Source: Campylorhamphus procurvoides
Lineage: Eukaryota > Chordata > Aves > Passeriformes > Dendrocolaptidae
Assembly: GCA_013396655.1 (NCBI GenBank)
Contig: WBMV01004160.1
Location: 496,001-560,000, forward strand
Direction of reading: 5' to 3'
DNA: 64,000 bases
Each line of letters opens with the position of its first letter. Position 1 is the first letter of the stretch. Positions 52,001-64,000 of this stretch are shown here, in pieces. Below the pieces are notes generated by a model. The model saw only the letters and a list, made by a program, of their open reading frames with translations. It was not told the origin of the DNA and made no database searches. A program made the position numbers and the translations under genes.

Positions 52001-54174
52001 CAGGTCATTTTAGACACAGCCACAATATAAATAATTGTTATCCAGACTGCTGGAATGCCCACTACATGTGTTAGCTGCATGGCCACACGTTCAGTCACCT
52101 CTTGTTCTCTTCCAAGGATTGTCCCATATTTCCTGCAGTTTACTGCCAGCCGGAGGGGAGCATCTATACAATCAGATGTACAATTTCAGAAAAGAAAGAT
52201 ATTTTTCCCTCTTCTTTTTCTAGGAAAATTAGACAATGACAGTTGTAATTAACTCACCAAAACAGTGAACTACACAGAGCCTACCAGCAGTGAGGCTGTG
52301 TGCATTGCTCAGCAAGACCTGCTGTACACACTAATACAATAAACACTGCTGGAGAGGGCTGCCTGGTGAACTCGTGGCGCAGCTGTGGAGCACTGTGACG
52401 CTCGCCAAGTGACCTGAATCTCAGAGCAGCCACAGAATCCAGAAAGCTGAGTTCATAGTCGGGGGAAAGAGTCAGAAAAACAAATATTTCTTCTTGTTTT
52501 AACATGTGGGATTTAAAAGACCTGGCTTTAAATTACTGACCAGGTTCTCTAGCTCTCCAATGCACCAACTGCTTTGTGTCGGCATGAATGTAGCTCCAAA
52601 GAGGTCAATGGGAGTTCCAGCTGATGTCCATGAAGGATCTGCTGAACAAAACACATCAAAGAATTGGATTACCTGAACAATCTCTTCCTCAAGTTTTCCT
52701 TTTATAAAGGAATGGAGAATATTACTCAGTCTGTTGCATAAAGCTCTTTAAGAACTTCAACAGTAAGGCAAGAAATTAATTCAGTGACAAATTTTGGCAT
52801 CACTGCAGAGTATATACACCTCTAATGAAAGCAGAATTGCTCCACTTATAGTATTATACATGCAACTAAATGAAATTATTTGTGAACTCAAACATATGTA
52901 ACTGGTAAAAATTTATTCATAATCAGATGAAGCTTGTATTTTTTAAGAGATACAGAAACAATCTGTCAGAAAGTGAAACAAACATTTTCCATACTATCAG
53001 ATCCTAGAATCCCCTCATTAACTTAAACACAGTAAATCAACTTTATCTACAACATAAATACATATAAAGATCATATATACATATAAAATATCAACAAACT
53101 GCTATAATTATTAATTGTACATTTTATGCATCTCACTATCAAGACATATAGCAATTGTCAAGAATCCATTCTGATAAATAGCAGTAAAGCTGTACTTTTA
53201 GAAGAATCTTTGATGAAGTAACAATGTGACACATTCACCATTGTTTTACATTACCTTTACATTTAAAGATACTGTATATGTTGGCATAATACAGAAAGGT
53301 ATCTGTAAATAATGAGCTATCCAGCCATTTCACAATCATGTTAAAATCATGATGGTAAAGTCATAGAGTAAAAATCACCTTTCTTTCTTTGTGACCTGTG
53401 TTTAAGTCAGACTTCTGCCAATTTCTGCGCAGGAAACTTTCATTGATACACCAGGGAAGCCTTAATTTCTCTCTGATTTTCCTGTTTGGCATGTCAACTG
53501 AACTGACACGGTCCAGACTCACACCAGCAGTTCATGGGACTTGCCTACAGTAAACAAATAAGCACCCTTGTCATGGCCCTCGTAGGTCGTGTGGAGGGAT
53601 TGCACAAGACACACAATTGTCTGTAGATTAATGTATCAAGTTACTCAATAGAGAACATTTTTAAGCACATCTAAGTTAGGTAATGGAATAATTGAGCTTT
53701 CTTGCACAACTTTAATTAATCTCAGTAAAGTACATACATTATGAGACAATCTTAAGTGATTATGTACTACAAATCCTGCATTGCATTTTACAGTGCACAC
53801 AGCAGCCTTTTTTTTTTTCTGCAAATGAATCAAAATTGTCAAGAGTTGTCAGAAGAAGCTCTTCTTAAAATGCCTGCACAATAACAATAGGAAGTTATCT
53901 CTATGTAAAAGTAAATAAAAATATTTACCAGTGTTTTCCATCTGGGATCTTCCAAAAGATTTGCAATGTTCTACCAGAATATTTGGAATCTAGTTTTCAA
54001 TTAAATAAGTGAAATCACAGCAAAGTCTTCATCTGTACTTTGACACTGTTCTGCATTTTTCTTTATAACAAACATAGAAAAATAATAGATTTATTAAAAG
54101 CATATGTCTTGTTGCACTTTCTAAAGATAGAAAGGGTTCTACCTGTATTTACATATTTTCATTCAAAATCTCCT

Positions 54175-54220
54175 TTATTCTCAGCTGGGAACAGAAAAGC
54201 TTTTATTATTCTCAGCTGGG
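54175..54220. repeat. Short direct repeat, 15 bp at 31-bp spacing
   Basis: TTATTCTCAGCTGGG occurs at 54175-54189 and again at 54206-54220, exact in both. It contains CAGCTG, an E-box, in each copy. It may be the remains of a 31-bp tandem duplication, since the bases after the second copy no longer match the first. Confidence 0.7.
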
Positions 54221-56436
54221 CCCAGTCCCACAAACATTTCAACTCTGCCTTCATCAGATGCAGATCACACCAGCATTTATCCCCACTAATCACCACTCCC
54301 TCTGGCACTGACATTATCCTGGGGAGTCTCCCATTCACCTGACATCAATTACCCTAGACCCTGCTGATACTTAATTCATATCATCATATTTAATTAATCA
54401 TTAACCCCTTCACTGCAGTCAGTTTTCTATAATTGGTGTTCACAGCATCTGCATAATATTAAGGGTATTAGACTGTACATTCATCATGAGCTCTTCTACT
54501 AGAGCATGAGGTAGAGGCTACACACTTCGGCCATGCTTCAGAAAAATACCACACAAATGTATTAACACTAGGAAAAATTAGCATTCCTTATCCAGCAGCT
54601 CCATAAATCTAGCAGCTGCACATTTGCCATTCAGTTCTCTTCAGAGCATTTAATGAAGTCCTGTTCTCACAAGGACATCAGGAAACCTGCCTAATCACTT
54701 AGACAGGAAAAATGCTCACGGAAACAAAGTCCATTGAACAGTTTCACATTTCAAAATATTCGAATCAAAAAGACTCATAGTTTTAAAGGAAAAGTCCAGT
54801 TTAAAATTTAACTGTTAATGGCTTACTCAAGAAATAGGGCTTTTCTCCTGATCTGGTGGTCAAAACATCTGAGAAAGTGCATGAGATGTAACCACAGGTA
54901 GCTATGAAGTTCCAAGAATGTTGTTTAGGAAATACCATAAAATGTGACATTTTTGTTATAGAGAAGCTTGAATTCCATGCAGATTTTAAATCCACTTACT
55001 CAGACTAATAGTCCATCTTTTTTTTTTTATTGGAGACCTATATTACAGGAAGAAAAAAGAAGTCTAGTGAGCATGGAGTTTGGTGTAGGACTCTAAACAA
55101 ACAATGAGAAAGGCAAGGAGGTTGAGGAATGAAAAAAAAAATGTTGGGAATGACTCACTTCAGGAAGTAATTCCCTACTCAGAATGTGAGGACATTATCC
55201 ATTATCAATGGATTTTTGGTGGGGTTTTGTTATATCACATACCATCTTTTCATGTTTATCTTTGAAGGTATACTTGAGTAGAAGGTCTATAAAATTACAT
55301 TTATCTGAAGGAAAAGAGCTAAAGAATTGGTACAGAGGATATATCAGTGGATCACAAGTTAGCAACAAATCTGGAGATCCATATTTTATGCTTACTCTGC
55401 TGAAAACCAAATAGCACATTGCTGATGAGATGTTTTCCAGGTCTTTATATTCTGCTTTTATTTTGGTTTGCTTTTAGCTTTACAGAAGAGAAATATTTAA
55501 AGAGTGGAGTATCTAACAAATCTCATTTCACAAACTTCAAGAAAGAGGTTAATGAGGTTTCAAAATAGGGTTAAGTGGTACCACCATCACAGAAGCTGTG
55601 AATGTTTGTAGAAGATGCACATGAAAGAAGACCCATTTTAATAGTATGGCAGATTCTCGCTTTCATTTCTTCTGGCACAGTAATGTCAGAGAGATTTTCA
55701 AATTTTTATTAGAGGTGCAAGATAAAATAGAACAAAGCCACATTTACTGGTCTCATATCTTCACTAATCAGGTTGCAGAGATCAATTAATACAAAAATAA
55801 AAATTTAACTATTTTAAAATATGTATTTCTCTTAGAAATGTCTCTAGCAAATACATCAAAGTTTTACATCAGTCCATGACAGACTGAAATCAAACAGTTT
55901 TTCCTTCTGGTCAGGTAGAATACAATCGTATCCGTAGATCAATGCCTATCACTTCACTTTGAAAACAAACAAACAAAAAAATAATCAAGCATTCTATTCC
56001 CTGCGGTTTCACGGAAGCATTGGTACCAGTCTTTGACTTATTACAAAGACCTGTGTCCATTTGGTAGGTCAAAATCTTTGTGGTCAAAATTCACCCCTCC
56101 CTGTTACAATCACCAGTGTTGTTTCCTTTCACCAAGTAAGGAGTTTGTTGAGCATTTCCAAGGAAAAGTTTATTACTACAGGAACCTTTAGTTGCAGAAA
56201 TAAAGGGAGATGGTCCATTTCTAATACTTGGAAAGAGTTCAATCTCAGCCAGTTAAGAGAAAATTTCTTTAGCTAAATGATTTTTGTTTAGTTTTTCCTA
56301 AGGAATTTAGCCAGAGGCAATCAGTGAGTGCAGAAAAGTATGAAGTATGATGAACATATGAGCATTTGAAAATGGGATTTTATCATGAGATGTGTCAGGC
56401 AACTTTAGTAACAGACAGATCTTTCTACACCAGACT

Positions 56437-56459
56437 CCCACCCCAACCACCCCCACCCC
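56437..56459 (-). other. G-quadruplex motif on the minus strand
   Basis: The plus strand reads CCC-A-CCCC-N5-CCCCC-A-CCCC. The minus strand therefore carries four G runs of 3 to 5 bases with loops of 1, 5 and 1. It meets the standard quadruplex pattern, and the C strand the i-motif pattern. A further C7 run lies at 56527-56533. No gene start is visible near it. Confidence 0.6.
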
Positions 56460-57015
56460 AACATTCATCCCCTTAAAGGTACAAGTGACTGCTACTAATC
56501 CCACACCTGGTTGTAATGGATGATGTCCCCCCCATTCTCTTTCAGGCTAATTGAAAAACATAAGCCAGTGCATTTACACAATCCAGTATCATGAAAACCA
56601 GGATCTTTTTCACAAAAGAACTGTCCCAGTGGTAAAAGCTGAGCAAAGCCAGGCTTCAGATTCTAGAAGTTTTCCCTGTGGCTTGTTTATACACCTCATG
56701 GAGGCCTCATAGGAAGGATACCTGTGCAAAAGAGGAAAATGTCTTATTCAGAGGGGCACTCATGCTGGAACAAAAGGAAAAGACCTTGTGGCACAGGAGT
56801 GGACTGAAAAATAAACTTGCAAATTGTCAGCAAAATCACTACACTATTGTTTTTCAGTCATATCTGTTCTGCATTTGGGTAAGACTACCATTTTTTTCTA
56901 ATCAGAAAAAAATCTCTGATGTTCATTAATTGCATAGAACAAAGAGTGAATTTATAACATTTAATTATACTGCTTTGTGTTTATCTATTTGGGTTTTTTT
57001 ATTTCTCTGACATGG

Positions 57016-57580
57016 TGTTGCCTTAAGGAAGGGGGAAAAAAACCTTTCCAAGACAACTTTATATGGGTAAAGCAGAGAAGAGTTCTTTTACTTATAGGGT
57101 TTTGGGGTACAGAATATAAAGGAGTATAAAACACTATATAAAATATAAAAAGTATAAAAGAGTACAACACGTGTTGATAAGTCACAGATAGAAAAGACCG
57201 GTGCTAGGATGAACTCATAGCCTCAGGAATACCATGTGAGCNCAATAAAGTGGAGGAGAGCTGGAGAAAGCAGGGAAAAGCTCCCGTCTACATGGCAGCA
57301 TGCTAATTTTGTAACCCTACTCAATTGTCATATCTAAAGGTCCCATCCAATCTAAGATTTGTCCATGCCCAGAACTTCCCTTGGTTCCGCCTCATGGCAC
57401 ACCTCTCCTAGAATTGAGTTGGAGGTCTTAAGACCCCTTTGCCTTATTGGAGCTTCTCCAAGGTTGCTGGGCTTTGCTTTCTTGTTTTGACTAACACGGT
57501 ATCTAGTTGCCTTAGCTCTGGTACATGTTTTCCTTGTGCAGTGTTCCAGCTATTATCTGACCCTTAAGACAGCTAACACA
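57016..57580. mobile_element. Possible decayed solo LTR, uncertain
   Basis: The stretch begins with TGTTGCCTTAAGG and ends in CTAACACA, compatible with TG...CA-bounded LTRs. It is less AT-rich than its flanks over its right half. It contains a cluster of TATAAA-like strings (about 57115-57160), an AATAAA at 57244-57249, and long blocks without low-complexity sequence. I found no convincing flanking duplication, and the orientation cannot be settled. It may instead be ordinary unique sequence. Confidence 0.25.
57242..57242. other. Ambiguous base (N)
   Basis: This is the only non-ACGT base I noticed in the window, in the context GAGCNCAATAAAG. It marks an unresolved assembly or consensus position inside the possible LTR. 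Confidence 0.98.
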
Positions 57581-60500
57581 GGGTTAGAGGTTGTTAGCTA
57601 TGCTATATGTGAGAAGTATACCTAGAAGTATAAAAATTTACAAATTCATGAAAACCCTAAGGCAATATGGTAAATTTAAGTAAATTTCATAAATGTATAA
57701 TATTTGTATTTATTTTATTTGTTTGAAACCACTACCTGTTCTTGATTTGTAATAATACTTTAGTCAGAGAAAGTGTTTTTCAATGGCACTAGTCTCTGTA
57801 ATCTAGAATTATGCTAAATTAATACCTACCACACCTTTTCACATAACGCGTGAAGAGTCCTCTTGTGTTTGTCATTAAAAACAAGGGTTACACAAGAAAT
57901 AATTTGTTGGATTACAGTTATTAATACTTTAATACTTTCTGATTTAGCACATTACTGTTTGACAGGAGATATAGACTGCTATTTCTAATAAGGAAGCTTA
58001 ACACAACAGATCAGCTGGGTGTCAATGGAAGCTCTAGAGCCTCCTGCCTCTACCATTGCCTAGTGCACAGGGCAGTGCAGACATATACAGCAACTGCATC
58101 CAGCCCTGATTGTCAGCTGCTTGATCTGTTTCTCCTCCTAAAATAGGTGCCCACACTGATGAGCACCAGTTGTCCCTAGCTAGGATGCTGGTCAGTGGCC
58201 TAACATGCTCACTTTTTTCACTAGTAACGCACTGGCTAATCCTCCTCTGCAAATTCCGCCTCCCCCAAAAAAAACAATTCTTCACCCCATTGTCCATCTG
58301 GGACTTGATTTTTTTGTGGCCAAGCCACAGACATGCAGATGCAGTGTCTCCTGGGGACCAGGGGAATGGTCAAGAGAGAGGGGAATAGCAATTTCTATTT
58401 CTATACAAATAAATATGTCCTTGAAGGAAGAAAAGGTTGCTGCCAACTTTGTACCATGTGCAGGACTGTCAAAAGGGATATCTCTGCCCCAGGAAATACT
58501 AAGTTTTGTGATTGCCCCTTAGAAAAACCATTTCTTTAATTGGTTAGAATAGTTCTAAGAACTGCTGTGAAGCCTATTGTCCCTCTCTCAATCTAAAACA
58601 CTTTTGTAATCTCAGCCTAAATATATACTAACAATATCAGAGGATTAAATAAAATTAAAATCAAGTTATTATTTCCTTACCTCTACACCCTTTTTAATGT
58701 GCTCAAATTAAAATCAGGAGTATTTTTTTCTATGCATAATATACATTTCTTTCTAAGCTACCTTAATCATGACTCTCTGAATGTAAACATTTTCTAGAAG
58801 CATGAAGGTACTTTAATTGCTGTCTTTGCTATTTCTATGGCTGACTAAGAAACACTTTTTCTGTGCAGGTCTCTGAAACAGACTGAAATATCCATCTAGA
58901 TAAAGGAAGCCTCTCATGGAGGGATTGCCTAAGCAGCAGATGGACTAGCACACTCTTCCGACTGTTATTGTTGTCTGACCATTGACGATAAGTACAGACC
59001 AAAGAACAAATTTTAAAGTAACTTCTGCTTACCAGCTGAGCAGAAAATAGCAGGCTGGTATAGAATAGAAATAGTAAATGGGAGGCCTCTGTGGGTTTGG
59101 AACTGTAAAGAACTCCTGATAGGATTGGGCAAGCAGTTTCATTACAAGTCCAAACAACCTGAACTCCAGCTATATAATTATGTTTGGATTTGGTTTTTTT
59201 TTTTCAGCCTGTAATATTTTGTTTGGCTTCTGGACTGTTTGGAAGTTAGAACTTCTTTTGCTGTCTATTTACTTATGACATTCAGCACTGGCAAGGATGA
59301 TGCATTTCTGAACCATGGAAATCTAAATTCCCAAGGGCACTTGAAAACTGTCATTGTCAGCAATAAAGTTTAGATATTGTACCTAATTAGAGCAATTTCA
59401 GTAAGGAGAGTCTCAAAATACATCAGTCTTGTGACTTTACTTTGCTTGGAAGGTAAGGGTTGGGTCAGCAAGTATGTGATATGAAGTACCAAGTATTCAT
59501 CCTGATTATTATGGAGGTCACTAATAAAAGTTATTCAGGGCCTTACTAATTTGATGTGCTCTAAAAGCAGTGTTTCTCACTTGCAGGAAGTACTATTTTC
59601 CCTGGTATTTAATTGTAAATTCAAACCTAAAGCAAAACTTTTCAAAATTCTTTATAAGCTCAAGACCCTGGAGCAGCCCCATATTCCCCTCAGAAAAAAC
59701 ATGGTCTTCACCACCAAAATTGCCTCCTATAAAGGCAAAATATTGTGTTTATGTTGCTCAGCATGCACACATATGCAGAAAACATGATCAGTGAATCCAA
59801 AAGAAAATAAGTTATATAGTCACTATACATCTAAAATAATATTGTCTCCTCAAACAGTAGGGGGAAGGATTGCATAAATGCTTCTGTAAATTGTACAAGG
59901 CTGCAACTGACTTAGTTGTTCCCAGTGCCACTAATTTCTTGTAAAGCTTTTGCTAATTAGTTGGTCTTCCCATGTTGATAAGTTTTCTCCCTTATGCTAG
60001 ATGTCTCCTAAAGCATCCTCTTTGCTGACCCAGAGCACTTATGACACAAAAACTTCAAGCTTCTACATGAGGTATTAGTACTCAACAATTTTACTTGAGA
60101 ATAATTAAGACTAGAATTGCCTTTGTATGTGGTGCTCAGCCTTTTCCATACTCATTACTTCACTATGAATCTAAATTTTAAAATGGTATAATAAGTTCAG
60201 TGATATGACTTAATCTGTCATTTGGTACCTAATTGGTTCAATTTACCAAAACAAAACTTAGTAAAAGCACATATTTTGGAAAGATTTCAAAACACAAGCC
60301 AAGGATTCCTAAAAACTGGTCCACCATCTCCTTTGAAAATGATCCTGCTAAGGAATTGCACCTTAGTAAAAGCCCACTTCAAAATATTTTAACCCACTCT
60401 TAACCATGTGAAGCTGGATGTCTTAACTAAGTGTATTTTGTCACAAAACTGTCAGGTGGTTCTTGTATGAAACTGAGATGGATTCTATGGAGACTCAGTT

Positions 60501-61010
60501 ATTTTGTCCAAAGCTCTGGTTAGAAAGACTGAGGGAAGTTTTCCAGGACATTACACAATGATCCTTCATTAGAAGACTATAAAGTTTGCTTAGTAAAAAA
60601 AAAATTACTTTTGGCTTCCATACCATGTAACCCCATGAAATGCTGTAAAAACCCCTCTAAAACTGGCTTGCACAGAGGCCAGATCTTTTACTCTGGTCAT
60701 CTGTCATTAGTCACTAATATAGTTAAACTTGTCTCAGAGTTTCCACCAACAAACTCCATCTTTGACAGGTTATGATTCAGCTGTAAATTTTGACTCTAGG
60801 GTGAAATTTAACAAACCAAAGGTTTATCCCGAGAGCAAATGAAAATGGTATTAGTATAGTTATGTGTATTATGTGTTATGTTTTTAAACTATTAAGCCTT
60901 TTATGTCCCAAACTACTTTTGTGCCCTCAATAAGTTTTAAAAGGAAGCTACATTTAAGGCATGCCTCACTGATGATATCAAACCCAGTTTTTGCCTAAAC
61001 AGTACTTCTC
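57581..61010. other. Non-coding stretch, no gene recognised
   Basis: Short open frames only, AT-rich unique sequence with a few T homopolymers. No exon, RNA gene or transposon signature is supported. Confidence 0.55.
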
Positions 61011-61013
61011 TGA

Positions 61014-61661
61014 CTCTCCCAGCGATGTGCTGGGTACCACACACGTATGGCCTTAACCATATTCATGTGTTCAACTCAAGCCTTCATGCAGGTGCTCAAC
61101 TCCAACACCACTGACCTAGAGATGAAGGTTCTAAATTCAGTCTCCTCTTCAGTTGTTCAGTCTCAGTGGCAGCTTTTCAAATCAAACTGGGGCGAGCACT
61201 CAAATCCCCATGAGGCTGCCTGTCCCCAGCCATGCTCAGAGCAGGCAGTGCCCAGCGGTTGCCCAAGGCTCCCACTAAAGCATCACAGCACGCTTCGGGG
61301 GATCTCAGCAGGCACCTTCCTGATCACAGTCAGCTTCTGTTCTGACTCTGTCAGGCAGCTGCTCCCCCACTTTCACCAGGGTCCTGCTGAGTCAAAGACA
61401 CAGCAAATCTTCAGAGCCACAGATTTGCACAAAGGTGAGATTCTTAAGCGTGCTATGCCCGTGTTTTCTCCTATGTCTGTACTCCATGGAAGTCAGGAGT
61501 TGCTCCACAGGATAGATACCAGCTGCCACAAATTTCCAGAGGGTTGTAAAACAGCAAGGAACATTACCTTCTTTCATTTTTCACATCAGGTTGAAAATAA
61601 CTTGCTTGGCATCAAATCTTACTTGCATCTGCTGCTCATTGTTTGTTTGTTGGGTTTTTAA
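61014..61661 (+). other. 216-codon open frame with splice-like borders, function unknown
   Basis: This is the longest open frame in the window, from just after the TGA at 61011-61013 to TAA at 61659-61661. The first ATG is at 61047, giving 204 residues. Inside it, CTGACTCTCCCAG (AG at 61021-61022) would serve as an acceptor and CAAAG|GTGAGA (GT at 61435-61436) is a strong donor match. A 412-bp exon at 61023-61434 is therefore possible. The peptide has no domain that I recognise. It ends in a hydrophobic run (YLHLLLIVCLLGF) that lies beyond that donor. Local G+C is higher than in the flanks, which itself makes chance frames longer. No partner exons were found. Confidence 0.15.
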
Positions 61662-64000
61662 TATATGCTTTAAAGTATCACTTTTTTAATGTCACTAGTC
61701 TTTTTTACATCAGTCTGAATGTCCATTGATGGTCACAATTCACATTCATTGTTAAAATCAAAGCAAAGGCATCTTAATTTTTCTCTTTCTTTGTAATATT
61801 GAATTGAGAAATAAGTGGCTACACAAACAAGACTCACACTTAACATAAGAATTAGATACTACATTTCCCTTTCACACAAATATATACATGTACAAAAACA
61901 CATAACTTTCCAATAAATTGCACAATATGAAATGATGTAATTTGGAAAATGCCAACAACAACAACACTCTAGACTTTTAAAAAAATAACAGTAACTAAAA
62001 ATATAGTAATATGCTCCAGCCAGTATAGCAAGTCAAATCTGAGCATCTTGCAAGAAGAATTTGGATAAGCAACACATTTCCTTTTTCAGTTAATAATTCT
62101 GCCTCTCACAACAAATATTCTGTTTTATTTATTATTACTTGACAAAAAAAAAAAAAAAGCAGAGTCTTAAATTCCCTTGCACTGAGTGCCTTTAAAAGAA
62201 CCTCCTCACCCATAAATATTTTGAAATCATGTGTGAAAAGGAAAAACTTCATTAGAGGTGCAAAAACATTTAACATCAAGCTGAGGAAAAGTAGCAGAAA
62301 AAACCTGAAATGTCCTCTTCAGTTGGATGAGCAGAGGCTCCCATGGTTCTTCTGTGCTCAGCCACAGCAAGAAACAACATCATAGAGTCCTGGGTCCCTG
62401 TGGCAGAGGGCAGGCTGTGGATACAGACCAGGGATGGAGCCTCTTTGTGCCCTCTCTTACAGAAACACAGTCACAACCTAAGTGTAGGGGTATAAGTATT
62501 TCAGGGTATATAGACATTTGCACTGATATGTAAGAAAGAAAAATTCTTCATTACACCATGGCAAAAAACTAAGGAAGCAAAAGACTTTCTTATTCATTTG
62601 ACCTTCATTTTTGTGCATTAAAATGAATTAAATCTGCTGTCTGACAGGTAAAATTAATACTTTTCAATTTGTGGTTCAACTGACTAGAATTTTAAACCAA
62701 ACCTTTTGCCTTTTAAGCTGTTTTACAGGAACCCAGTCATTGCTTACCTTTCTAATGTACCCAAACAGGCACGTCTGAGCTGCCCTCTGTGGATGGGCTC
62801 TGTACAGACTTTCATGCCCTAACAGCGTGCTCTGAACGGCACCTCTGGCAACTCATACCAGAGGGCATGCCCATGTTCTCGAGGACCAGTCCATACAATT
62901 TTTTTGCCCCATAACAATTGTATTAAATGTAGCCAGATCTAAAGACTTTTGCACATAACATTTGCTATATGTTTAGTAAATTGATTGGAGCAAGGGGAGG
63001 GGCATTTGAAGGTTTAAGGTATATTCATCCCATTCTCTGATGAATATAGACCTTAAGTCTGTGTATGTGTTACCTCTGGAAAAACATTTTTTAATTTTGT
63101 TTTTAACCCAGCTAATTATCTCTGTCCACTTTCTTAGGACTGTGCCTTTTAATTTTCAGTTTGGAGGCCTGAATTTTAGTAAGATATTGTTATTAGAATT
63201 AAGTAAATCCTTAGTTTAAAATGCATGTCTGCATAGGACTCCTTGCATACCACACCTTTTAAAAGCTTCAATAACGTCTCAAGCGTGTTCAGTCCTGCCG
63301 GTACCCAGATCCACATTTTCTAAAGTCGCCTAATGTCTGGTTTAAATATATCAAGAAAATATTATAGACAGACCTCTAGCAATATTTTTATGTACCGAGT
63401 TTTCCAAGGAAAAAGTGATTGAATTCTGTAAGCTGTCCCTCTTCCATTTTATTGTAAGAATTCCCTGGTGCTGTTAGTTCATTCAAAGCCAGAAGTATCA
63501 CTTTACACAGTTTTTCATTGTACTCAGGGGAAGTATATGGAAATTTTACAGCAATAAGCTACAAATGGGGAGCTGGACTACAGCCAGTCTGCATCCTTCT
63601 CATGCCCTTATAGCATTTTTCTGCAGCATTCAGTGTTCTCCACAGTGTATAGAATATTTATCCTGAGAGGCCATTATATGTGTTTTGGAGATGCAAAATG
63701 TAGTAAGTAGACCTTTAACAGTGATGTCTAAGAGGCAAAGCTCACATTTTATTTTTGCTTCAAGAAATGTTCACTTGTGGACTTTTTAAACCCACAAAAT
63801 CAGCTTTTCTATAACATGAAGCTCTTGTGTTTTGGTCTATTCTTTTTCAAGAGACAAATAATTCCTGTTCTGGTGTTATACAACTCTATTGTCATTGCAT
63901 ACCTTGCCCAAATTGTTAGAAGGTGCAGGCTGGCCTGATTCAGGACCTCATGTTTTTTATTTGTACCTTGATAAGAGAAAAGAGGTGATAGCCAGAATAG
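61662..64000. other. Non-coding stretch, no gene recognised
   Basis: AT-rich sequence with a (A)15 run at 62144-62158. A 7-bp-stem hairpin (CCTCTGG/CCAGAGG, 9-base loop) lies at 62842-62864. No exon or transposon signature is supported up to the window end. Confidence 0.55.
62144..62158. repeat. (A)15 homopolymer
   Basis: Fifteen consecutive A after ATTACTTGAC. No recognisable retrotransposed sequence lies upstream, so it is listed as a simple repeat. Confidence 0.8.

Larger units (their letters stand above)
42491..57015. other. Long non-coding stretch with scattered small repeats, no gene recognised
   Basis: No exon series or recognisable transposon. The individual small features are listed separately: a tandem repeat at 45653-45682, a palindrome at 49033-49057, a short duplication at 54175-54220, and a C-run motif at 56437-56459. 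A patch at about 47430-47830 has clearly more G+C than its surroundings. A TAAT-rich patch lies at about 54360-54470. No open frame exceeds about 100 codons here. Confidence 0.5.

Overview
The window looks like non-coding DNA from a bird nuclear genome. The best evidence is three fragments of the avian CR1 LINE. Two of them include the diagnostic CR1 3' end: 17880-18326 on the plus strand, ending in the short ATTCTGTG repeat, and 41712-42490 on the minus strand. A 2.1 kb LTR retroelement relic at 28735-30863 resembles, from memory, a family that is abundant in bird (especially songbird) genomes. Base composition is AT-rich, CpG is scarce, there is no CpG island, and no run of exons of a recognisable gene is visible. 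I therefore read it as intergenic or deep intronic sequence. There are no operons, bacterial signals, CRISPR arrays, rRNA or tRNA genes.

Layout: 1-13.5 kb holds only unique AT-rich DNA with a TG/TA tract near 4.7 kb. A worn CR1 piece lies at 13.87-14.05 kb, a possible plus-strand G-quadruplex at 15.4 kb, and a better CR1 copy at 17.88-18.33 kb. At 22.8 kb a short open frame behind a splice-acceptor-like sequence resembles part of a BEN domain; this is the best protein-level candidate, but it is weak. A T/G tract and an A/C tract that could pair lie at 25.0-25.2 kb, and an (AT)14 microsatellite at 27.0 kb. The LTR element occupies 28.7-30.9 kb. A DNA-transposon-like relic with repeated GTTATAAxGGACA motifs is at 40.1 kb, and a 0.8 kb CR1 copy at 41.7-42.5 kb. 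Further right are a 3 x 10 bp tandem repeat with forkhead-like and E-box motifs (45.65 kb), a near-perfect 25 bp palindrome (49.03 kb), a minus-strand G-quadruplex motif (56.44 kb), a possible decayed LTR containing the only ambiguous base (57.0-57.6 kb), and a 216-codon open frame bounded by splice-like signals (61.0-61.7 kb).

No genes can be shown to work together here. The content is transposon history plus scattered candidate regulatory or structural motifs. Almost all open frames are short and have no family resemblance, as expected from chance in 64 kb. No undescribed system is clearly visible. The observations most worth testing are the BEN-like exon, the structure of the LTR relic, the transposon-like repeats at 40.1 kb, and the palindrome.
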